Assembly: GCA_050012855.1 (NCBI GenBank)
Contig: JBEKGJ010000016.1
Location: forward strand, 1 to 64,000
Direction of reading: 5' to 3'
Source: JAJXZJ01 sp050012855
GTDB lineage: Bacteria; Verrucomicrobiota; Verrucomicrobiia; Limisphaerales; J093
Length of the DNA: 64,000 nt
Each line of letters begins with the position of its first letter. Positions within the stretch are counted from its first letter, which is position 1. The position numbers were made by a program, and so were the translations under genes. Under the pieces are notes generated by a model that did not search any database, was not told the origin of the DNA, and saw only the letters and a list, made by a program, of their open reading frames with translations. Positions 44,026 through 52,887 of the stretch are shown piece by piece.

Positions 44026-45930
44026 TCAGGGTTTTGAATTGGGGAAACATTTCTGCACGTGCGCCGCGTCGGGCAGGCGCGTGATCAAGCTGACGACCAG
44101 CATCGTCAGCGCCGACAACGGCAGACCGATGAACAACGAGTCCACCACCGGCCAGTTCGGCGCATCGGCGAAGAGGCTCTTGTTCACCAGTCCGATGATG
44201 GTGCATTCCGGCACTTTCACCAACGCCAGCCAGAACACCGTGACCGACGCGCCGACGATCATCGAGGCAATCGCGCCGGTCCGGGTGGCCCGCTTCCAGA
44301 ACAGCCCGCCGACAAACGGCGGCAGGAACGTGGCGGCGCACATTCCGAAGAAGATCGCCGTCGCCCGCGCAATGACGCTGACGAACACCTGTTCCTTCTT
44401 CGCGTAGTAGCCCAGCGCGACCGCCAGAAACAGCCCGACCAGGATCGCCGCGCGCACGATGTAGATGGTGCGCTTCGAGCCGGCCTCCTTGGAGGCGCCG
44501 GTCAGGCTTTCAAACACGTCGTGGCCCGCGGCGGTGCCGAGCGTGTGGAACTGGCTGGACAACGTGCTCATCGCCGCCGCCAGCAGCGTCAGCAGGAACA
44601 GCAATCCGAACCATTTCGGCATCGCCGTGGTGATGAACACCGGCACAATCTGGTCGGACACGCCCTTCGCGTAAACGATCGAGATGCTCCGACCTTGCAC
44701 GATCTTGTCAGCCGGGGCTGGCTGCGTCTGGTCCAGGACGGCCGGCACCACCACTCCTTCGCGCACGGTGCCGACCGCATTGGTGCTTTTGGCGACCGGG
44801 CCTTCCGGCGCGGCGGCGAGATAGTTGGTCAGCGTCCGGCCGTCCTTGCCCGTCTCCTTGATCGCGTCCATCCACGTGCCGGCCGCGTTTTGCTTCATGA
44901 CCTGCAAGAGCACGTGCTTCTTCTCCGCACTGACGGTCTTGATGACGCGGCCCTGGAACAGCGGTCCGTGGTGCGCGAAGAACGCGTTCGACAGCGCTCC
45001 GGTCGTGAAGGCCACCCCGGTCATCATGAGGATGAAGACGCCGCCGGTGCCGACGGCGCGGTTCAACTCGCGTTTGCTCCTCACCGTCATGAACCGGACG
45101 ATCAACTGCGGCTGCGCCAACACGCCGATGCCGACGCCCATCACGATCGTCGAGACAATGATCCACCAGAGATTGTACTGCGTGGCGCCGAAGCCGAACT
45201 TCGGCATCGCCGTCCAGCCTTGATGCCCGATGGACGTCAACGTCGGCGGCGCCAGGTCCGCCAGGTCCGTCAACGCCTGGTGACCGGCGGTGACCCCGCC
45301 GACTTTGGCATAAGTGTAGAACAGCAGAACCCCCATCCCGACGAACATGATCACGCCCTGCATGGCGTCGGTGTACATCACACCCTTCAAGCCGCCGTAA
45401 AACACGTACGCCGCCGTGATCACCGCGAACAGCAGCAGTGCCGTGTTGTAATCCAGGCTGAACCCGGTGGCGATGAACTCGGTCCCGCCGATCAACACCG
45501 CCGCGCCGTACAAGGGCATGAACAGCGCGATCATCGCCCCCGCCATCACCTGGATGAACCGGCTCTGGTACCGGTGGCCCAGCAGTTCCGGGAACGTGTG
45601 CGCGTCGAGGCGATGTCCCAGCCGCCGGGTCGGTTCGCCGAGGAAGATGAACGCGATGAAAATGCCGATGAAGATGTTGCAGAACGTCAGCCACAACAAA
45701 CTCATCCCAAACATCCCCGCCACGCCGCCGAACCCGACGATCGCGCTCGTCGAGATAAACGTCGCCCCGTAGCTCAAGGCCATGATGACCGGGTGCGCCG
45801 TGCGCCCGGCCAGCAGATAGTCGGTCGTCGTTTTCGTCCCCCGGTAGCCGAGCCAGCCGAGATACCCGGTCAGGAACAGGTAAATCAGCACGACGCTGAT
45901 ATCCGCAAAACCGATCTGTGCCAACATCAT
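44026..45930 (-). CDS. Sodium:solute symporter with large periplasmic-loop insertion
   Basis: 634 residues from ATG 45930, chosen because GAGGAG lies 6 nt upstream. About 13 helices; the SSS core is seen in TTDYLLAGRTAHPVIMALSY and GATFISTSAIVGFGG. A polar segment of roughly 115 residues (from GRVIKTVSAEKKHVLLQVMK to SDQIVPVFITTAMP) interrupts the helical core, longer than in typical members. It starts 17 nt after the stop of a 56-residue one-helix protein that is probably its accessory subunit. Substrate unknown. Confidence 0.9.
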   Translation of the reverse strand: MMLAQIGFADISVVLIYLFLTGYLGWLGYRGTKTTTDYLLAGRTAHPVIMALSYGATFISTSAIVGFGGVAGMFGMSLLWLTFCNIFIGIFIAFIFLGEPTRRLGHRLDAHTFPELLGHRYQSRFIQVMAGAMIALFMPLYGAAVLIGGTEFIATGFSLDYNTALLLFAVITAAYVFYGGLKGVMYTDAMQGVIMFVGMGVLLFYTYAKVGGVTAGHQALTDLADLAPPTLTSIGHQGWTAMPKFGFGATQYNLWWIIVSTIVMGVGIGVLAQPQLIVRFMTVRSKRELNRAVGTGGVFILMMTGVAFTTGALSNAFFAHHGPLFQGRVIKTVSAEKKHVLLQVMKQNAAGTWMDAIKETGKDGRTLTNYLAAAPEGPVAKSTNAVGTVREGVVVPAVLDQTQPAPADKIVQGRSISIVYAKGVSDQIVPVFITTAMPKWFGLLFLLTLLAAAMSTLSSQFHTLGTAAGHDVFESLTGASKEAGSKRTIYIVRAAILVGLFLAVALGYYAKKEQVFVSVIARATAIFFGMCAATFLPPFVGGLFWKRATRTGAIASMIVGASVTVFWLALVKVPECTIIGLVNKSLFADAPNWPVVDSLFIGLPLSALTMLVVSLITRLPDAAHVQKCFPNSKP

Positions 45931-45947
45931 GGTGGTCTCCTCGCGGT

Positions 45948-46118
45948 TTAGAGTTCCTCCTCGACCTTGTCCTCGTCCTTCGCCCACTTCACATCGTCAG
46001 GCTCGACGGCTTCACCCCCCTTGTTCCAGTTAAGCCACGCATACACCACACACAGCAACGTGCTGGCGATGCACAGCAGATACGCCAGGGCCACGATCGG
46101 ATCTTGAATGCCCAACAT
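45948..46118 (-). CDS. Small accessory membrane protein of the symporter
   Basis: 56 residues, start MLGIQDPIVALAYLLCIAST, one transmembrane helix (about 7-28), then WLNWNKGGEAVEPDDVKWAK and an acidic end. GGAGGTG lies 6 nt before the ATG, the clearest ribosome-binding site of the window. The layout of one helix, a short WLNW motif and a charged tail directly upstream of an SSS gene matches the small accessory proteins of symporters. It was easy to miss because the frame is open to 46424. Confidence 0.8.
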   Translation of the reverse strand: MLGIQDPIVALAYLLCIASTLLCVVYAWLNWNKGGEAVEPDDVKWAKDEDKVEEEL

Positions 46119-46776
46119 CTCACACCTCCGGGGTTGTACGGTTTTGTTTCTCTCCCAACAAACTGGTCGGCCGCGCCGGCCCGCGCGACCGCCGCGCGCA
46201 CCGCGGGTGGTCCGGCACAGCAAGTCGTCGTACCGGGCACGGCCGAGATACTCGACGTGGGCTTCCGCCCGGGGCAGCAGCAAACCGCGCTGCTCGATTT
46301 TGACATAGAGGGACAGCGCCGGCCCGCAACCGTTCAGTGCGGCTGCAGTCAAACCGTTCGCGCGTGCGCGAGTTGCGAAACCCGCCCATTGCATCGGCTT
46401 CGCGGCAACGCCCGCAGAACTCAATGACGTTCGCTCCCAGCGCCATACTTTGGTGATGGTGGGTTACCTATCAAACTGCCGTGAAAATGCAAGCCTTGGT
46501 TTGGTTGGTCACCTTTCACCTCGCACCGTCTTGGGCTGGGGTGCCTTCGGAACGCGAACCACAATCGCCGCTCCAATGCACCCCAAAAGAAAAGGGAATG
46601 CCGCACACGCCATGGACTCTGAACCACCGTGCGGAATCGCTGCCGGTTTCCCGCCGAACACCACCCCCAACACCCCGTGCATTCAGTCCCTACGCCAAGC
46701 CCGGACCATCGGCGGATGAGCCGCCGTGGTCGCCGGCTCGTTGTTCCGGTTCGGCTTCGGGCAAGTCCGGCGTCCG
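46119..46776. other. Spacer upstream of the symporter pair
   Basis: Apart from a short thioesterase-like remnant (46212-46322) I see no gene. The stretch 46435-46500 is less G+C-rich and may hold the symporter promoter, but no -35/-10 pair is convincing. Confidence 0.4.
46212..46322 (-). pseudogene. Possible remnant of a YbgC/FadM-type acyl-CoA thioesterase
   Basis: The minus-strand reading LSLYVKIEQRGLLLPRAEAH followed by VEYLGRARYDDLL resembles the middle of hotdog-fold thioesterases (GLxLPVxEAxxxYxxPARYDDxL). No N-terminal active-site segment or C-terminal half is visible on either side, so only about 37 codons remain. Confidence 0.3.
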
Positions 46777-47874
46777 CTAGTGCAGCTTTCGGCTGGTGAT
46801 CCCGCTGGTGTCAACCCGCCGCGGCGCCTCGACCAGCAGACGCTTGGTGTCGGCCACAAACCGCCGCACGTCGTCCTCGGACGTGTCCCAGGCGCACATG
46901 AGCCGGACGCCGCCCTGCCCGATGAACGTGTAGAATTTCCATCCGGCGGCGCGCAGGGCCACGATCAGGAACGGCGGCAATTCGGCGAACACCGAGTTGG
47001 CCTGGCGCGGGAACAGGATTTTGATCTCCGGAATGCGCGCCAGTTCGTCGTGCAACTTTTGCGCCATGGCGTTGGCGTGGGCCGCGTGCCGCAGCCAGGC
47101 GCCGTCCTGCAGCATCCCCACCCACGGGGCGGCCATGAACCGCATCTTCGAGCCAAGCTGGCCCGCCTGCTTGCAGCGGTAGTCGAACTCGGCCGCCAGT
47201 TCGCGGTTGAAGAACACCACCGCGTCGCCCACGTGCGAGCCGTTCTTCGTGCCGCCAAAACACAACACGTCCACGCCCGCCTGCCAGGTGATCTCCTTGG
47301 GCCGCACGCCGAGCGAGGCCACGGCGTTGGCAAACCGCGCGCCGTCCATGTGCAGCTTCAGTCCGAACTGCCGCGTTTTGGCCCAGATCGCCTTCAATTC
47401 CTCGACCGTGTAAACGGTGCCGATTTCGGTGGCCTGAGTGACGCTCACGGCCCGCGGCTTCGGATAATGGATGTCGGTGCGCTTGGTCACCATCCGCTCG
47501 ATGCCGGCGGGATCAATCTTGCCAGACACACCGGGAATCTGGAGCACCTTCATCCCGTTCGAGAAAAACTCCGGCGCGCCGCACTCGTCCGTCTCCACGT
47601 GCGCGATTTCGTGACAAAGAATGCTGTGGTAGGACTGGCCGAGCGAGGCGAGCGAAAGCGAGTTCGCCGCCGTGCCGTTGAAGACGAAAAACACCTCGCA
47701 CTCCATCTCGAACACCTCGCGGATCAGGTCCGCAGCGCGGGCGGTCCAGGGGTCGTCGCCGTAGCCGACCGCATGACCGTGGTTGGCTTCTTCGAGGGCG
47801 GTCCAGGCTTCGGGACAAATGCCGGCGTAATTGTCGCTGGCGAAATGCCGACGGATTTCCAATTCGTTGCTCAT
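46777..47874 (-). CDS. Low-specificity L-threonine aldolase (beta-eliminating lyase family)
   Basis: 365 residues. A PLP-dependent aminotransferase fold: FASDNYAGICPEAWTALEEA at the start, FFVFNGTAANSLSLA, KLHMDGARFANAV with the Asp that contacts the PLP ring, and VLCFGGTKNGSHVGDAVVFF with the Schiff-base lysine K210. It cleaves threonine/allo-threonine to glycine and acetaldehyde in the cytoplasm. The frame is open upstream to 48480, but that DNA is the repeat-rich spacer, so ATG 47874 is the start. Confidence 0.93.
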   Translation of the reverse strand: MSNELEIRRHFASDNYAGICPEAWTALEEANHGHAVGYGDDPWTARAADLIREVFEMECEVFFVFNGTAANSLSLASLGQSYHSILCHEIAHVETDECGAPEFFSNGMKVLQIPGVSGKIDPAGIERMVTKRTDIHYPKPRAVSVTQATEIGTVYTVEELKAIWAKTRQFGLKLHMDGARFANAVASLGVRPKEITWQAGVDVLCFGGTKNGSHVGDAVVFFNRELAAEFDYRCKQAGQLGSKMRFMAAPWVGMLQDGAWLRHAAHANAMAQKLHDELARIPEIKILFPRQANSVFAELPPFLIVALRAAGWKFYTFIGQGGVRLMCAWDTSEDDVRRFVADTKRLLVEAPRRVDTSGITSRKLH

Positions 47875-48508
47875 GGTATCAACGTGCAAAAACGGGCGCC
47901 AGTTTGCGCCGTCGGCGCCGGCCTGGCCAGCAATTTGCACCCGCGGCCAGGCGTGCGAATTGCCACTCGTCCGCCGCCCGAAGCACCTCCAAGGTGGTGG
48001 GTCGTGGACCGCTGGGCCTGCCTGTGCGGATCGGCATCTGCCTGTGTGGCCGCAGACAGGCGCAGACAGGCCGCGACCTCCCCCGGCCGCCCAACGCACT
48101 GTGTTTTCGCGGGTTTGGCCTGTTTGGCGGGCAAGACGATTCAGGCGGCGGATCGGCCAGCCTGGTAGGGCCGTACTGCGTCGCGGCCCAAACTCCGAAT
48201 CGGCTGCGCCCGGACTCATCGGCGAGCCCACGCTACGCGGACAACGGGCAGCACCCCAAGTCAAGATGGGGCGCCGACGCAGCAGCGCCCCCGGCGCGGC
48301 GTAGGTGGGTCGTGGACCGCTGGGCCCTGCCTGTGCGGATCGGCATCTGCCTGTGCGGCCGCAGACAGGCGCAGACAGGCCACGACCTCCACGGCCGCCC
48401 AGCGGTCGGCCGGCCACCAGGCAGAACAGGTGCGAAGGGCTCCGCCGCCGCCCGACGGCGCCGCGTTCGGTGATTGGCAATCGCTCATGCCACCGGCAGG
48501 CTCACGCC
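47875..48508. repeat. Repeat-rich spacer with two ~97-bp direct copies
   Basis: Copies at 47996-48091 and 48304-48400 begin GGTGGGTCGTGGACCGCTGG and run through a CTGCCTGTG/CGCAGACAGG palindrome to CGACCTCC and CGGCCGCCCA. The first 23 bp recur at 22405-22427. Nothing here codes convincingly. Confidence 0.75.
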
Positions 48509-49117
48509 ATGCATCAAGCCGGTTATCGCCAGGCCATCGAGGACCACATCCGCGCTCACGCGCAGCCGCCGGACAAGTTCAGCCACCAGCCGCGGCTTTA
48601 TCGGCTTGCCCGCGGGCTCGCCGAAGGCCGGCCATACGACGACGACGTGCTGCACGCGGCGGCCTGGATGCACGACTTGGGAGTGTTTGTCGGCCATCGG
48701 CCGGAGGACCCCGCTCAACTCGCTGTCTGGGACCACATCGCCTACGCGACGAGAGCGGTGCCGCCGATGCTGCGGGAACTTGGATTCCCCGCCGAAAAGA
48801 TCTCCGCCGTCCTCGAGGCCATCCGCACGCACCTGCCGTCAGGACAGCCGACGACCTTCGAAGGCACGCTCTTGCGCGACGCCGACCTCCTGGAGCAATT
48901 AGGCGCCATCGGGATTCTCCGCGTGGTCAGCAAGGTGGGCCGGGACACGCGGTTCGCGCGCTTCAACGATGCGTTGCGCGTGCTGCGCCAGAACGCGGAG
49001 GAATTGCCCGCGCGGCTGGAACTGGACACCGCCCGCCGGCTCGCCGGCCCGCGTGTGGCCACCTTGCGCGCGTTCCTGGCCGTGGCCGAAACCGAGGCGG
49101 CCGGCAGTGAACTCTAG
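48509..49117 (+). CDS. HD-domain (putative metal-dependent phosphohydrolase) protein
   Basis: 202 residues from ATG 48509 (MHQAGYRQAIEDHIRAHAQP). The HD pair is in LHAAAWMHDLGVFV (about 48-60), with an upstream His in KFSHQPRLYRLA and a later AIRTHLP and LRDADLLEQLG segment giving the H...HD...D pattern. Likely a small nucleotide or second-messenger phosphohydrolase; the substrate is unknown. The start was chosen because the upstream frame runs through the repeat spacer. Convergent with the isomerase gene. Confidence 0.85.
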   Translation: MHQAGYRQAIEDHIRAHAQPPDKFSHQPRLYRLARGLAEGRPYDDDVLHAAAWMHDLGVFVGHRPEDPAQLAVWDHIAYATRAVPPMLRELGFPAEKISAVLEAIRTHLPSGQPTTFEGTLLRDADLLEQLGAIGILRVVSKVGRDTRFARFNDALRVLRQNAEELPARLELDTARRLAGPRVATLRAFLAVAETEAAGSEL

Positions 49118-49135
49118 CCGGCCGCCGATGAGCGC

Positions 49136-50032
49136 CTACATCGCCAGGATGCGATCCAGCTTCTCCGCGATCTGCCGCAACCGGGCGGCGGGCTCGACGT
49201 TGGGCGGCGTGTAGGCCGGCTCCGCGATCGCCCATCCGGTGTAACCGATATCGTCGAGCGCCTTCATGACGGCCGGCCAGTCGTTGTCGCCGTCCAGGTA
49301 ATCCGCGTTGAAGCCCGCCCACAGTCCTTCCTTCTCCATTTTCTTTTTGCTGAATTCCTTGAAGTGAAGGTCTTTGATGCTCTTGCCGAGAATGTGAATC
49401 CATTGGTCGGCCCAGCCATACCGGCCGACGTTGCCGATGTCGAACCACCAGCCGACGGCCTGGCTGTTGAACTCATCCACGTACCGTTTGGCCTCAAGCG
49501 GACTGAGGATGAAATTGTTCCAGACGTTCTCGAAGGCGATTCGGACGCCCAGTTCCTCGGCCAGCGGGATGGCCTTGCGGATTTCCGTCTGCGAACGCTG
49601 ATAAGCGTCGGCGTAGCTCACCTTTTCGTTCACGCTGCCAGGCACAAACAGCACCGACTCGGCGCCGTAGGCCTTGGCGTCGCGCAGGGCCTGTTTCAGA
49701 CCCTCGAGCCCGGCGGCGCGCACCGCCGGATCGGGATCGCTCAACGGTTTGCCCCAGTGGACCGAATCGCAGACGCTCGGGATGAGTACGCCCGTGGCGT
49801 CCCGCGCCTTGAGCAGCTCGGCCTGGTTCATGTGGCTGTCGGCCTGGATGCCGTCCAGCCCGGCGTCCTTGGCCATCTGGAATTTCTCCATGATGGTGCC
49901 CTTGCCGCCCACCCCGCCCCACATGATGCCCTTCTTCAACGGGCGTTTGGCGGCGGCGAAAGCGGCGGGGGCGAGCGTGGTGGCGGCCGCGGCGAGAGTG
50001 GCGGCCTTCAGAAAATCGCGACGGTGATTCAT
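49136..50032 (-). CDS. Tat-exported sugar phosphate isomerase/epimerase (xylose-isomerase-like TIM barrel)
   Basis: 298 residues. The N-terminal twin-arginine signal is HRRDFLKAATLAAAATTLAP. The barrel shows KFQMAKDAGLDGIQADS, LAEELGVRIAFENVWNNFIL with the metal Glu, GWWFDIGNVGRYG, KDLHFKEFSKK and GYTGWAIAEPAY. It resembles hydroxypyruvate isomerase/IolE-type proteins and probably acts on a keto-sugar in the periplasm. It lies 37 nt downstream of a Tat-exported Gfo/Idh gene in the same direction; such pairs are common in sugar oxidation pathways. Confidence 0.9.
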   Translation of the reverse strand: MNHRRDFLKAATLAAAATTLAPAAFAAAKRPLKKGIMWGGVGGKGTIMEKFQMAKDAGLDGIQADSHMNQAELLKARDATGVLIPSVCDSVHWGKPLSDPDPAVRAAGLEGLKQALRDAKAYGAESVLFVPGSVNEKVSYADAYQRSQTEIRKAIPLAEELGVRIAFENVWNNFILSPLEAKRYVDEFNSQAVGWWFDIGNVGRYGWADQWIHILGKSIKDLHFKEFSKKKMEKEGLWAGFNADYLDGDNDWPAVMKALDDIGYTGWAIAEPAYTPPNVEPAARLRQIAEKLDRILAM

Positions 50033-50069
50033 GATGTGTATGAGCGGGGGTTAAGGTGGCAGCCGTGGT

Positions 50070-51386
50070 TCAAACGAACTTGACCCGGCCCGGCATGGCC
50101 ATCGGGCGGATGGGCAGCGAGCCGTCCCACTTGAGATCGTCGGGTACGAACTTGTCTTCGGACTTCAGGATCTGTTCCCAGGTAATCTCGGCGCCGGTGT
50201 AGGCGGCGGTGCGACCCAGCAGCGCCATGAGCGTGCTGTTGGCCATCCAGACGCCGTCGTTTTTCACCTCGCCGCTGCGGATCGAAGCGAAAAGTTCGTT
50301 GTGTTCGGTCTGGTACATCTTCGCGCCGGGATTCGGCCCTTTGTAGCGCCACGGCTTGGCGCCGCGGATGGTGGGCGCATTCCAGCCGCCGTTGCCAACG
50401 CCGGTCGAGCCGATCACGTAATCCGAATTGTCGCTGTGGCAATTGCTGATCTGCCGCTGGGCCATGAAGGTCCGCGTCCCGTTCTCGTACTCGAAGAAAA
50501 TGTCAATGTGGTCGAAAATGTTGCCCTCGTTGTTGGGAATCTGCCGGCCGCCGGTGGCCACGGCCTTGATGGGCAGCGCGCCGTTCATCGCCCACGCGAT
50601 CTTGTCAATGCTGTGGCAGGCCTGCTCGACCAGGCCGTCGCCCGACAGCCAGGTGAAATTGTACCAGTTGCGGAGCTGCCACTCGACGTCGCTGATTCCC
50701 GCGGGCCGCGCGCTGGCCGGCGGCATGGGTTTCACCGGCCCGGTGAGGTAGGTGGCATAAACGGCCCGCACCTCGCCAAGCTGGCCGTCGTGGATGCGCT
50801 GGTAGAACTCGCGACAGGCGTCGTCGTAGCGCCAGCAAAAACCGGCCACCAAGGCGAGCTTCTTTTCCTTTGCGGCGGCGGCCGAGGCCACCACGGAGCG
50901 AAGGCCGGACACATCCGTGGCCATCGGCTTCTCGCAGAAAATGTGCTTGCCCGCGTCCACCGCCGCCTTCAAGTGCAGCGGCCGGAACCCCGGCGGCGTG
51001 GCCAGCAACACCACGTCCACCCCGCTGGCCAGAACCTTCTGGTAGGCGTCGAGACCGATGAAGGTCGTGTCGGGCGTGACGGCAACGCGTTCCTTGATGG
51101 CCGCCTCGTTCTTCAGCGCATTCAGGGCACCCTGCGCCTGCGCGGGGAAGATGTCTGCGACGGCGGTGAGCACGACGTTCTTGTCGGCGTTCAGCGCCTG
51201 GCTCGCTGCGCCGGTGCCGCGACCGCCACAGCCGATCAGGCCGATTTTGAGCGTGTCGGAGTTGGCGGCGAACGTCTTCGCGGGGAAGGCGAGGTTGGCG
51301 GCGAACACGCCACCGACGGCGGCGGTGGTGGAAACCTTGAGGAACTCGCGGCGGGTGGCGGCGCGGGGCGGTTGGTCAGTATTCAT
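50070..51386 (-). CDS. Tat-exported Gfo/Idh/MocA-family oxidoreductase
   Basis: 438 residues with a twin-arginine signal (ATRREFLKVSTTAAVGGVFA). The Rossmann domain starts LKIGLIGCGGRGTGAA, the catalytic EKP motif is in HIFCEKPMATDVSG, and the C-terminal alpha/beta domain follows. It presumably oxidises a sugar or polyol with NAD(P) as a tightly bound cofactor in the periplasm. Co-directional with the isomerase downstream. Confidence 0.93.
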   Translation of the reverse strand: MNTDQPPRAATRREFLKVSTTAAVGGVFAANLAFPAKTFAANSDTLKIGLIGCGGRGTGAASQALNADKNVVLTAVADIFPAQAQGALNALKNEAAIKERVAVTPDTTFIGLDAYQKVLASGVDVVLLATPPGFRPLHLKAAVDAGKHIFCEKPMATDVSGLRSVVASAAAAKEKKLALVAGFCWRYDDACREFYQRIHDGQLGEVRAVYATYLTGPVKPMPPASARPAGISDVEWQLRNWYNFTWLSGDGLVEQACHSIDKIAWAMNGALPIKAVATGGRQIPNNEGNIFDHIDIFFEYENGTRTFMAQRQISNCHSDNSDYVIGSTGVGNGGWNAPTIRGAKPWRYKGPNPGAKMYQTEHNELFASIRSGEVKNDGVWMANSTLMALLGRTAAYTGAEITWEQILKSEDKFVPDDLKWDGSLPIRPMAMPGRVKFV

Positions 51387-51477
51387 CGGATTTCGGCTTG
51401 ATGTTGGAGGGAGTTAAAGCCCGTCGCGCCCCAGCGTCAAGCTTGTGTCCGATCAGACACGCCGTCAGGTGGCCAGT

Positions 51478-51644
51478 AAGGTGGTTTCCTGATCTGGTGA
51501 GGCGCTGACGAGTCGTTGGGGTTTACGTGGCTCAATCCGGCTCGCGGGGACGCCCGCACCGGTCTCAACTCTCAACTCACCACCCTCTCAACTTTCCTGC
51601 CGGCTCGCGAGGACTCTCGCCCCACCAGATCAGGATACTACCTT
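51478..51644. mobile_element. MITE-like element with 27-bp terminal inverted repeats
   Basis: 51478-51504 and the reverse complement of 51618-51644 match at 24 of 27 positions around the core CCTGATCTGGTG. The 167-bp element encodes nothing and contains an inverted copy of the GTTGAGAG repeat found near 22.3 kb. Its right arm overlaps the last codons and stop of the MDR reductase gene. No target-site duplication is evident. Confidence 0.6.
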
Positions 51645-52645
51645 CCGTTCGCCGGACGGTTGGTTTCGCTCCGTAGTTCCATCGTTATGACTACTTTTCC
51701 TCGGGCGTGTCCTGTTTCCAGATACCGGATGGCCTCAGGGACATCGCTCAATGGGTAGCTGCGGTCGCTGACCGGAGTGACCTTGCCGGCTTCGAGGAAC
51801 CCTCGCAGGACGATCAAGTCATCCTTGCTCCAATGCGCCATAAACGGGAGCAGCTTCTGACTGACGAACCGTGACCACACGACCGCTTTGAGCATACCCG
51901 TCAGCGGTCCCAGCCAGCGCCCCTTGTTCGGCCCTCCCACCAGCACGAGCGTCCCCTCGCGAGTCAGCGCGCGCCGGGTATCTGACAAGGAATGGTTCCC
52001 CACGCAATCGAGGATCAAGTCATACCGCTGCCCGCTCCTGGTTAAATCCTCGTGGGTGTAATCTATGACCTGGTTGGCGCCGATGGCCCGGACCATGTCC
52101 ACATTCCGCGTGCTGCACACGCCGGTCACCTCCGCCCCGAACACCCTGGCAATCTGCACTGCGAACGTCCCCACCCCGCCCGACGCGCCGTTGATCAAGA
52201 CCCGTTGTCCGGGCTGAATCCGACCTTTGTCGCGGAGTCCCTGCAGGGCGGTCAATCCCGCCACCGGCACCGCCGCCGCCTGCTCGAACGTCACGCTCGC
52301 CGGCTTCAGCACCAGAGCGCTTTCGGAAGCACAGACATATTCGGCAAACGCTCCTTTGCACGCGCCGAAGACCGCGTCACCCGGTTGGGACTGCGTCACG
52401 TTCTTGCCGACCGCTTCAACCTGCCCGGCCACGTCAGAACCGAGACCCGTGGCCTTGGGCTTGCGCCACCCGGCTCGCAGGCGCATGACGTAGGGCGTGC
52501 CTCGCAAGTAGTGCCAGTCAAGCGGGTTCACGGATGCCGCCCGGACCCTTACCAGGGCCTCATCGTCCTTGGGGGTGGGTTTCGCGACCTCCGTGAGCTG
52601 AAGGACCTCCGGCGGTCCGTATTCTGCGTGGACGATTGCTTTCAT
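51638..52645 (-). CDS. MDR-family NAD(P)-dependent quinone oxidoreductase / alcohol dehydrogenase-like protein
   Basis: 335 residues. GroES-like N-terminus (KAIVHAEYGPPEVLQLTEVA, VRAASVNPLDWHYLRG) and Rossmann domain (GQRVLINGASGGVGTFAVQI). The structural and catalytic zinc cysteines of true alcohol dehydrogenases are missing, so a zinc-free NADPH:quinone reductase-type enzyme is likely. The final residues RSETNRPANGR and the stop fall in the right arm of a MITE-like element, so the original C-terminus may have differed slightly. Confidence 0.9.
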   Translation of the reverse strand: MKAIVHAEYGPPEVLQLTEVAKPTPKDDEALVRVRAASVNPLDWHYLRGTPYVMRLRAGWRKPKATGLGSDVAGQVEAVGKNVTQSQPGDAVFGACKGAFAEYVCASESALVLKPASVTFEQAAAVPVAGLTALQGLRDKGRIQPGQRVLINGASGGVGTFAVQIARVFGAEVTGVCSTRNVDMVRAIGANQVIDYTHEDLTRSGQRYDLILDCVGNHSLSDTRRALTREGTLVLVGGPNKGRWLGPLTGMLKAVVWSRFVSQKLLPFMAHWSKDDLIVLRGFLEAGKVTPVSDRSYPLSDVPEAIRYLETGHARGKVVITMELRSETNRPANGR

Positions 52646-52785
52646 CGGCCTTTGTGAGGACGGTTTCGCTCAGGTTGTGCTGGCGCGCGGAGCACGACAG
52701 CCTGGCCGATAAGTTCGTGTCAATCTCACTTGAACAAAGCTCGCACCGCAGCCATGACCGACTCAGGAGCGGGCAACTGGTATGC

Positions 52786-52884
52786 GCCCAACGACCGAGG
52801 TCCGCCACGCCGGAACGATGACGCGGTCCGTGAAAGCGGAACTGAAGAGGCCATCCGGGGTTCGCTGCACCGATTTTGTTCGCC
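52786..52884 (-). other. attC-like (59-base-element-like) site
   Basis: On the minus strand, GGCGAACAAAATCGGTGCAG begins 3 nt after the stop of the 2TM-receiver gene, and 99 nt later the segment ends GACCTCGGTCGTTGGGC, with GTTGGGC matching the GTTRRRY core. Position (right after a gene, same strand) and length fit an integron attC. The left core is not a perfect RYYYAAC and I could pair the arms only partly. No integrase gene is in the window. Confidence 0.4.
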
Positions 52885-52887
52885 GTC

